Position numbers and translations under genes: made by a program
Assembly: GCA_023846275.1 (NCBI GenBank)
Contig: CM043874.1
Span: forward strand, 22,129,130 to 22,193,129
DNA length: 64,000 bases
Direction: 5' to 3'
Source: Vanilla planifolia
Lineage: Eukaryota > Streptophyta > Magnoliopsida > Asparagales > Orchidaceae
In this document: positions 28,601-39,800 of the stretch, in pieces
Layout: each line of letters opens with the position of its first letter
Position numbering within the stretch: position 1 is the first letter of the stretch
The notes under the pieces: generated by a model
Seen by the model: the letters and a program-made list of their open reading frames with translations, nothing else
What the model was told of the DNA's origin: nothing
Database searches by the model: none

Positions 28601-30861
28601 TGTGAGGTTTTGAACACTTTTCAACATTATTTTAGTTTGAAATCTAAATTTAGATTAGATATAATATTTTTATCTTTTTGTTTGAAAGTGTTTTGTTAAA
28701 TATGCATATATATATATATACATATATACACACATATACACACATACACACACTATATCATAGAATGTATTTTTTACATTAGTTGACCATATATGCAACT
28801 ATCTTTAAAAATTATAAAGTATAACCTATTAGATATTTCCTTAATTTTGATATGGATGATACTACAAAATATTTTGAAGTATATTATCTTAATTTTTATA
28901 TGGATAACATTATAAATGCATTTAAAAGAATAGGTTGTATTTGATTATTTCATAATAATTGTTACATATCTTTGCCAACTAAATTAAAAAATGCATTCTA
29001 TAATTATCTTAATTGGTTTATTCTATTAGACTTTTTGAAAAAGGCAATATCTTTTCTCAAACGAATTATAAGGTAGTATTTTTTTAAATGTGATATACAT
29101 ATTCTATTGGAATTCTACCTCTTGTATCTTCTCTGAGGAGATGGATGTTTAGGCATGGGTGGTGTCAAGTTGTTGAGAGGAGTTTAAATTTATGTGAGCA
29201 ACGCTTTCCATCCTATAATTGAATGTAGAGTTGGGTTGTTTCATTGGAAGTGCACGAGCAAGTTGGAGTAGGCTGATGAAGACCAATAGTTTGTATCTGG
29301 GGAGGGGCAATGCTATTCATGAAATGAGTGGGGTATGTATCATTTTTATATTGTCATGGGGAACCCTCATATCAATATAGTTATTCATAACACAATTTTA
29401 TCAACATAATTTTGTGTGCATCATGTATAAGAGTTGATTCATGAAAAATAGTAAAATTCTTTCATAACAAATACTTTAAACTTTGATTTTATCGTATTTG
29501 GCATCGTCTGCTATCATCTCAAAAACATTCCCAACATGAGAAAATTGGATAGCTTAGACAACCATGTTTGCTTATTTGGTAGGTTGTGGAGCACTATGTT
29601 CATTAACAACTTTTGACTCTTTATTACAATTTTTTTTGGTGTTGTGGTCTTGCTTGGTTCTTGCCCATGATTCTGTGCATTTATTCCGCTAGTGTGGAAG
29701 GATTATGAAATGTAAAGATATTTCTTTGTTTGATATTTGTGTCTCTATCTATTCCATGCCATTGTTTCCATGCTTGATATTGGTTTCTTTTTTGCTTATG
29801 CTCTCTTCAATGTCATTCTTCACATTCTTTATATGAGTGTCTTTCTTGCTTAAGCTACGTTCAATGTCATTCTTTTGACATTTGACTTGAGTTTCTCCCT
29901 TCTAATTTTTTTCAATGTTTCTCTTCCCATGCTTCTTACACTTTAGCTATCTCCCATGTTTGTCACTCAGTCTTAGTTTGCCATTTTATTGCAAATTTAA
30001 GTATTGAAATATATATGATTTATTAGCATATAATAGTTAAACTATTTATAATGAATCTAGAAAGTGCATGCTTAAAACGAAAAGAAATAGAATGACAATT
30101 AGTGTTTTTTTAATTATTTAGATCACGTTTCATGCTTTTTTATTGTTATAATATTTATATACGTATGTTGAAGAAAAATATGGAAGGAATCTAATAGAGT
30201 TATTATTTGATGAAGTACAATGTTATCATGTTGTAAGCCTTGATTTGGGATTGGGAGTGAGTTTTCTATACGTAGCATTGTGATAATAGAAGAAAAACAA
30301 ATTTTGTTTAAATCAATAATTTATTACATTAGAAGTATTATAAAATCATATTCTCTTGATTTCATGATCACTTGTGCATGGTGCATGACTTAGTGTTCAA
30401 TGCCTAGATTTTGAAATATGGCAAGTGAATAATGGCTTAACAAGTGGACGGTTTCCACAAGTTGTGGAAGAAAACTATATTGAACAATAATATCAAACTA
30501 TAAAATAGTTATTCACTCTCTTAGCAAACATGCAAGGAAGAACATAAAGCTACACTACAGCTTGTTTAAACCATAATTACTAGAATTATGAATAAATACA
30601 CACAAAAATGGATTTATGTTCGCGTGTATGAATTAAAGTTGATCTTTGTTTGTTGGGTGGCATTTTTTTGTTTGACTTTTTGTTGTCATAGAGCAAATAA
30701 ATTCATCAAATATGTTTTATAAAATATAAAATACTTTTCAACACTTCTTTGAAATTAAACTATAAATTTAGATTATAAGTCGAGTTTTTATCTTATTGAT
30801 GGAAAGTGTTTTGTTAAAAACATGTGTGCATGTCTGCACGTCCGTAGCCATGGATGCATAC

Positions 30862-30898
<37 letters not shown>

Positions 30899-33800
30899 AG
30901 TACATTTTTTAATTTAGTTTCTAATATTATGTAACTATTGTTAGAAGCAATAATGAACATATTCTTTCAATACTAAGGTGATATATGCATACATATATAC
31001 ATATATAGAGTGTATTTTTTAATTTAGTTACTAATATTATGTTACTATTGTTATAAAATATAATGTATAATCTATTCTTTTAAAATATTTTGCAACGTTC
31101 ATATCAAAATTAGGATGACATCAAAATTAGGATGTTCATGTCAAAGGATAACATCATAAAATGCTTTAAAAAATATGTTGTACTTTTTTACTTTATAATA
31201 ATAGTTACATATTATTTTCAATTAATTTAAAAAATGAATTCTCTTATTATCATGGTAGGTGTATTCTTTTAAACATTCTTAAAAATGATGATGTCTTTTG
31301 TCATATATATAATAAGATAATATTTTTTTAATATTAGTAATATACATATTTTATTCAATTAAGTTATACACACTTGTTTTGTTTATGGATGTTAGTGCTC
31401 AAGTATTAATAGAAATGAGTTTCTTAGATATTTTGAATCTATGTTTTTAAATATCAAAAAATAATGTGTTGTGCATCTAGGTGGATAAATAATGTGTTAT
31501 GAGAAGAATATTAGGATCCATCCCTTGTCTATATTAGTTTCTTATGATCAAAATGAAAGCACCATTGGCTGTAATGGAATCACCTAAAAAATGATTTTAT
31601 TATCTATTGTGGCATTTTTGGGATGATCTCTTGCTAATGTAGAGCAATGACAGGTTTCTGAACAATGGTGTCAAAAGATTGATGCATATTGGATTTTACT
31701 CGTATTCTATTAGGATGTGGATAAGATTCTCTCTGTATGGAAGCAAAATCTTGCTTGTATCAAATGGTGTTACATGCAACTCAAACTTTGTCAAAGGTGA
31801 GTTGAGCATTGACAACAGTTAGTGATCCAATATGATTGGCTTGTCGAAGAAGCTTGCAAGATTTAATAGACATTTAGTATACCGAATTGGAGAGGTAGGC
31901 CTAAGAGTTTGATTCGAATTAGAATATGATCAAACGACTTCTTTCTAAGATCATGTCCGTCACCCATTTTTTCAAGATGAGCGGCTTTACACATAATGGT
32001 ATAAAATTGTCACTCAAGGATATTTTGCTTGCATGGTTACCCTTAGCTTTCAAAGCTTGTTGATTGTTTCAACAATATGAGCATTAGAGGGCCTTCTGTT
32101 GATGTAATACCAAACAAGGGACAAATTCCATTTGTATTCCCCTTCTTGATTCTTCTAATTAGAGAAAACCTCGCAATTGGAGCATGGGTGGTATCGAGGT
32201 GTTACAAGGCGTTTGAATTTTTGTGGCTAATGTCCTTCGGTCTTTAATTGAATACAGAGTTGGAAGAGTATCTTTTGAAGTGATTATGTAAATTGAGGGA
32301 GGTTGCTTAATACCTCTCTTTTCAGGTTGATGGGCAATGCCATCCATGAGATGAGTGGAGATTGGATCATACCATTTTAGTGAAACCATAGGGAATCCCA
32401 TATCACTATAGGTATCTATTGCAAACTCAATTGTATGGTTGTCAATAGCATGATCCTCTAGAGAAGTGCTCGATATGAAATGATTGCACACTAGAGCCAT
32501 TGGGTGGGTAATTGGTAACTATAGGAGAATGCAACCTTGCATAAGTGGTGTGAAGGGACTCCTTGCAAGAAGAATGAATGGAAAAGGCATAGAATTCCTC
32601 TTGGCCAAACCTTGGAGAGGTAGGACATAAACGATATTCAAATTGATCAAAGGCCTCCAAATGAGTGGAGGGAGGACGCAGAGGGTTCCGTATAGATGAA
32701 CTCTCCTCTCTCTTTTGGCCATATTGTGCAATGGGATAATTAAGGGATCTTCACATTGGTTTGTAGGAATTTTTCTTGTGCTGCTGGTGTCTGTTTTTTT
32801 TGGTGTATTTAGTCTTTATCGCTTCCAATCAAGGGGACCGGGGTGGGGTGGCGGGCGGGGAAGGATGGTTGTAGTGATTTTGCTCCCAATATTGCTTTGG
32901 GCAAATACTAACCTTTTTGTTTATTTTCTTCTCTTTTCTTGATCATTCTTGCTTGTTATTGGTTGCCGCCGCTAGTGATTTTGGAGCAAGTCCTAGTCCC
33001 TAATGAATCAAACTTTGGTATCAGAGCTTTGTTCGTTGCTGATGACAAGGACTAAGAAGAAGGGAGTTGAAGAATAAGTCGAGAGGGAAGCAGGAGATTG
33101 GGGAAGTATCAGTCGTGATAACCATGTTAATAGTTTTATTGTCAAACTTGGAGGCATAAGTAACTCTATTGACTTAATAGATGCAAGTATTAATTGAAGT
33201 AATGCTGAAGCCCTAGGCCTCTATAACAACATGCCAAAGGATAATCTATAGAATAAAAGAAATGCTGTTAGCTAGAGTAACTTTGAATGGAGTATCAATC
33301 CAAATTCAATTGTAGATGAAGACAACGACAATGTCATTAGTCTTACTCTTACAATACTCGAGAACCGACGGCGTCCATTTAAGTTATAAACTAAACTGAA
33401 ACTATTGCTTTATTATGGTACAGTGGATGTAGAAAAACTAGATGTTTGGTCAGAGTAGTTAGAGACATTTTTCTTTGTATTACTATTCAATGGACGATAA
33501 GGTAACATATGCTCAGTTGAAATGACAAATTATGTTCTAACTTGGTGGAATATTCACTTAAGAACTAGCATAGATAAAAAAGTTATATGGAACCAATTCA
33601 AAAAGCTAATTAGAGAATAGTTCTATCCATGGAATATACCAGTAAGACAAACAATGTAGGGGTATACTAAGGATTTTTGACGACAGGCAGTGACTTTGGG
33701 GATATCTATCAAGGAGATACATATTTATCAAAATACATCTCATGGTTGCATTTTCTTATTGGTGTGAGCCAATTTTGCAATGACTATTGAGAAAAAGAAC

Positions 33801-36800
33801 CATTGCAAAGGTGCAAAAACAGAGGTTTTCAAGTACCAAGAAGCTTAAGATAAATTTGAAGAAATTGCAAGAGAGGAAATGATAAAGAAGATGTGGCCAT
33901 GACTACTAATGCTCCATTTACAAGTAAAACATAGAAGATTGTGATCATTGCAAGAAGCCTGGGCATATATAAGAGAAGTGTTGGATCCTACACTCTAACC
34001 TATTTTCAAAAAAGTTTTAAAAAAATGGGAAAGGTAATTCTCTAGATAGAAAGGATACTTGAAACCTGACAACATGCAGAAGAGAGTCTCTCTCTCTCTC
34101 ATGATGTGATAGCAACGAGTGGCTTAGGAAGCTATCAGGACAACATAATGAGGAGAGAAACATTTCACCAACAACAGCTAAGGGAAGGAGCTTGTTATTG
34201 TTATTTTTGATATTAGTGGCCAAAATAATTTGATCTCAAAAATTTTTTTGAAAAAGTTAAATTTGGAGACTACCTCACATTTGAGTCTCTTATTCCTTGG
34301 ATTGAAAAAGACTCAGAAATGAGATTTTAGAAGCAATGCAAGTTGAAAGTTTTAATCGCTCGAGAATGTATTAATGATGTTATTTAGGAGATGCTGCCTC
34401 TAGATATTTGTCATATTGTATCGGATGTCGTGTGTTATTGTCAAGCTTAGCAATATTGGTTCACAAAGGATAGACATGAATTCATTGTGACAAAGGATAG
34501 AGAAAAGACAATTTATATTATTGTTGCTCAGCAAGTGAAGAGGTTAGTGAATGCATGTCAAAGTTATGTGTTGCTATTATTTAGGACCAAGAAATTAGAA
34601 GTTGGTACTAAGGAAGGTTGTAACCTCTGAGATCACTTAAGAAAATAGTAGAAGAAGCCTTTCTTATGTTGGACACAAAGTCCACAGAGTTACCCCAAAC
34701 AAGTGCTGTGGAGTCTGAGATTTATAATTTGTCACTTTTGAACTTGAGGATGCCCTACAACTCTTTTGTAGAAAATGAAGAGTTTAAAAAGCAGGTTTTA
34801 GAGCCACTTGAGAGTATAGTATTCAAGCTTAGCAGATCACCATGTGACTTTCTGTTGTTCATAGTGTCAACGAAGGATCAAAGATTGTGCATGCACATGG
34901 ATTATTGGGTACTTAATAGAAGTCACCGTTAAGAGCGGGTACCCTTTATTTAGGGTTAGTGATCTCTTGGATCAATTAAAATATGTACGAGGATTCATGA
35001 AGTTGGATCTCAAAGTAGAATACTAGTAATGGTGATTCTTTAGAAGAGGACAAGCAAAAGATAGCTTTCAAAACTTGATTATGAATGTATGAGTAGCTAA
35101 TAATGTCATTTGGGTTATGCAATGTCATGGCGACATTCATGTGACTGATGAACGATATCCTCTAATACTATCTGAAAGATTTTGTCATGGTATATATCTT
35201 AACGACATTTTTAGTTATGCAACTCATGAATTGAAGTTGAATGGGAAGAAGTGCAAATATGCAAAGGATACCCTCGTATACTTGGGTTTTCAAGTTAGTA
35301 ATGGTTAGATAAGCATCGATAAGGAGAAAACAATGGCTATTTAGGGGGTGGTCAATATCTAGGAATGTCATTGATGTCAAGAGTTTTTGGAACCATGCTA
35401 GTACCTTGAGAAGTTGATCAAGGAATTCTCCAAGATTTCACACCATTACACCCGTACTCGACAACATATGAAGCTTGAGTGGATAGAGCTTCACCAACAA
35501 ACCTTCCAATAGTCGAAGGAGGTAATTTGTAAAGCACCTCATCTAACTCCACCAAATCTACAGCTATCTTTTGAGATTTAGGTAGATACATTTAGGTATG
35601 CTATCAGAATAGTTCTAATATAGGAAGGCAAACTTATGACTTATTATTTTGAGCTATTTCAAGGAGCACAAAAGAATTGGACACATGACTAGGAGCTTCC
35701 AGCCTTGCATTAAGCCTAAAAGCATTGGAGATTGTACATTTTTGAAAAAGAGATCATAATGCATTCAGATCACCAACCATTGCAATACTTGTAGACCCAA
35801 TGCAAGCTCCAAAAAGCTTGATGCTTGAAGTATATATGTCATATCTTTAGTAATTCAACATAATCATGAAATACAAGAAAGGCAAACATATCAAACTTCT
35901 AGATATGCTTTTTCATCCTTTTTCGATTATATTATTCCTAAAAAATATTATGTAAATACAACATACCAAATTCGAGAAATATACTACTAAATATGAAACA
36001 AGTTAGATTTCAGAGTTGTTTATTAAGAAACTAAAATGGGTAACAATAAGAGTATGTGATTTGGGATGGAGTGCTCTATCAAGGAGATAAACTATGCACG
36101 TCACAATATGGTTACCAAAAAAGGTGGTTATGAGAGGCCCATTCACCTTAGTTATTTAGACATTTTAGGATATTATGGCCATCTAAAATCTACATTGATA
36201 TGTCTATTGGTTTCATATAAACTCAAATTTTGAAAAATTCATCCAACAGTGCATGCTATGTGGTATGATGAAACCTTCCAATTGCAAGTGGGTTTGTATA
36301 TGTTGTTGTTGGTACCATTAAGATCTTGGGATAACCTCTTGTTGGACTTCATAAAAGGATTACTGATAGCCCAAAAGGAAGACTATTTATTCGTAGTAGT
36401 TGACAAATTATCTAAGATGTCTATGCAATGTTATGTTAATAGAAGGTCAAAATTGAAGTAGTTTCTTTTTCTTTCAAAATGTATGGGTTCATTTGGGTTA
36501 TCATTATCCATTGTTTTAGATTGGGACAACCATTTCTTGAGCGGCTTTTGGTGAGCATTATGGGGATTGATGGATGACACTCTGATGCAAAGTATGGTTG
36601 TCTATCCTTAGAACAATGGACATACTGAAATGGTGACTAGAATAATTATTCATGCTCATCATCTAAAGACATAGGATAGGAGTATTTGCTTATATGCAAT
36701 TTGCATAAGATCAACTAATGCATGAATCTATTTTGAGTCATTTTGAAACTTGTATGGAATTTATGCTACAAAGTCTGCTAGACTTGGTGTTCAAGTTGCA

Positions 36801-39800
36801 GTAATCAAAAGAAGTTGCAAAGGATGTCCAACAAACTTAAGATATTTCTCGAAAGGATATGACAAATACACGTTAATGTTGAGAATCAATTATTCATATC
36901 GCGGAGAAATTATGAGTAGCATGATCAATATAGTTTTGCAAAATTCTTAAAAGCTTATTTGGCTTCACATCAGTGAAGAAAGAATCAAAGATAACAATTA
37001 GTTGAAATTGATATGGTATGACCCTTTATAGTTAGTTCAATTTATCAATGACCATGCCTATCAATTCGAGCTATCAGCATGTATGGGAATTTATTCAATA
37101 GTGAATGTTAATAGCCTTAAGCGTCTTGAGCCAACTATGCTCAATGAAGAATTTACGAGCAAGTGTCACCAACAGATGATTTGATTATCCTTGTTTATAA
37201 GATCATAATTGAAGATAGCATCCTACAGTGGGAGCTATTGTGACAAGGACAGGAACTAAGACTTCTTATTGAATTGACAAGACAAGATAGAAACTTGGTG
37301 TTGCAAAATGATATAACCATGAGAAGTGTCAATCTTTATTCCCTCAAATTAGTTTCTAATAACTTTGAAGACCTTGGTGTGATGGGACACTCTAATACAA
37401 TTGAAGAATCTGATTGTAGTAGAAGAAGATTTAATAGGGCTTAGATTATTGAAAAAAAGAAGGGCCTATGAGGGTAGATTTATTCATCAATCAATAGGTG
37501 AAAGATGGTTTTAGGGATCTTGATACCAAAAATGCTTTAGGTAGAAACTAAAATCTTTTTTGTTTCTTTTCTTTTCTTGTCCTAGCCATTTTTGCTTGCT
37601 TCTCTTTTCTTTTAGTGCAATTCTTACTCCTAGACAAGTTAGGGGAAGTCAAGGGCTACCAGATGACACCCCCATCCTAGGAAGCCATCTTAGCAAACAA
37701 TAGAAGCAAGCCAAAAAGAGAGGGAACTAGCTTGGACTAGACAGTTGGAGATTTGGACATGAGAGACAAGGCATCTATTTGAGTTGGAAAGGAGAAGTCC
37801 AATCTTATGGATAATAGAAAATGGAAGCTCACTATTAGTGGTAAGGACTCACATTCAATGAAACTTCCGAAATTAAGTGATTGTAGTGAAGTGAGGAAAA
37901 AAAGGGAGTAGAGAGTGTGGCGTGTGGCTGGCCTAGCAGAGAAAGATAGGAATCAGAGCCAGCTGCTGCTTTTTCTGAATGATGGGGGTGGTGTGATGAT
38001 GATGCTCTCAAAGGTGACCTTGTAGGAAGAAGAGAGGATGATAGTCATGACCTTAGCTAGAGTTATCACAGGTAGTTAACAATAAGACACTTCTCGTTGA
38101 TGCAAAGTTTGTTAGTGTTTGAAATGTACAATTGAAGATAATGAAATGTGGAGAGTGTATCCTTTTTTTATTAGAAACTAACTACCATTTTTGTCTTCCA
38201 ATGCCGCATGACTTGCGATGTAGTATGGTATATTGTACTTCTATTTTGTCTTTAAAATGACGTATGATTATACCAAATTGAATGCTAGTTTTTATTGAGT
38301 TACATATTAGCTTGGTTATTTTTGTTTTAAGTTGTGTTATGATTGCATCATTCTAATACTGTTATTTAACTATTAGTAAGATGAGAACTACAGCATCAGT
38401 TATATTTGTTTTCATAGCATTTTGTGTATATCTATAGTACACGACCATGTATAGTTTATTTTGTTTAAACACATGAATGCTTCTAAGATACCCAATTTCC
38501 TCTTTTCTGGTGTTTAACACATCAAAATTTAATTATTTCCAGGTGCTACGAGGCAGAACAAAGGCTTGAGAATAGGGATAGGCATCCTGTCAATAGTAGG
38601 GACATGCATGATCTCTATCCAGTAAGTTCTCCATTAATTTGTACCTTCATCATGTGTGCAGATATTTGATGCGATTTAAATAATCAAAATAATTGGAGCA
38701 GATTGAGATCAACGATGTGCCTGCTGATACAAAAGATAAGGATGAAATTGTAGAAAGTGAGTTCTTTGACACAAGACAGGCATTCTTGAGCCTTTGCCAA
38801 GGGAACCACTATCAGTATGACACTCTAAGAAGGGCTAAGCATTCCTCCATGATGGTTTTGTATCACCTGCATAATCCAACTGCGCCTGCATTTGTGACCA
38901 CTTGCAATGTGTGCTATCATGACATTGAAACTGGCCAGGGCTGGCGATGTGAGATTTGCCCTGAATTTGATGTGTGCAATACTTGTTACCAGAGGGATGG
39001 TGGTATTGACCATCAACACAAGTTAACAAATAAACCTTCAAATGCTGATCGTGATGCTCAAAGTCAAGAAGCCCGACAAATACGTGTTATTCAGGTGCTG
39101 TATTTCTATCCTATTCAATTTTAAAAATTTCGCGTGCTTTTTTCTACTATGACATGTTGAAGGTTTTCATCTTCCTTTGGTATCTTTTATCACCATATGA
39201 CTATTTAGTGCTAAAATATGACAAATCAGTAATGCTGTATTTAGGAAAATTGTGGTTGTAACTTGGTAGTTTGTTGAAAAATAGAAGCCATCGCAAACAA
39301 ATTGCATTTTTATCCAACTTTTGTTATTGATCAACTATGTTCTTTAGGAACAAGTGTTCATCCAAATACTCTAGGTGAACAATTGATGGAGAGTAATTAA
39401 ATGTGTGCCAATCAATTCACATGGGAATTAAGAGATACAGTTTATAAATTTCTGTTTTGGCAAGCCTTTGTCACGTTCCTAAATTTTCTTCTACAAACAT
39501 GTTCATACAAGTTTATAAAAGCGTGATAGTGTAACTTTCTGGATTGTCTCTTTTATTTATTATTGAATGGTTGGTGCCATTGAAGTTGTCACTATGTATG
39601 TAGTTACAAAATATCTTACTCTTCAATACTCCTACTTCTAGTTCAAGGTAATATCACATTGGGAGAACTTGAAAGAGAGGCAGAGGCTATCAAATTATAT
39701 TTAAATGCCTTGAATTTGTTTAATATTTGCCAGTAAAGTTGTATTTTTTTTTCTTCTCTGGTCATTATTAATTAGTTTTTTTTTTCATCTTTTTTCCTCC

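Larger units (their letters stand above)
27413..38542. other. HAC intron 12 (11.1 kb)
   Basis: This is the largest intron, splitting ZZ finger 1. It is composed mainly of old mobile DNA: a long diverged direct repeat (about 28.4-32.4 kb) and a Ty3/gypsy fossil (about 33.0-37.6 kb). The segments 27,413-28,440 and 37,650-38,542 show no recognised feature. Confidence 0.8.
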
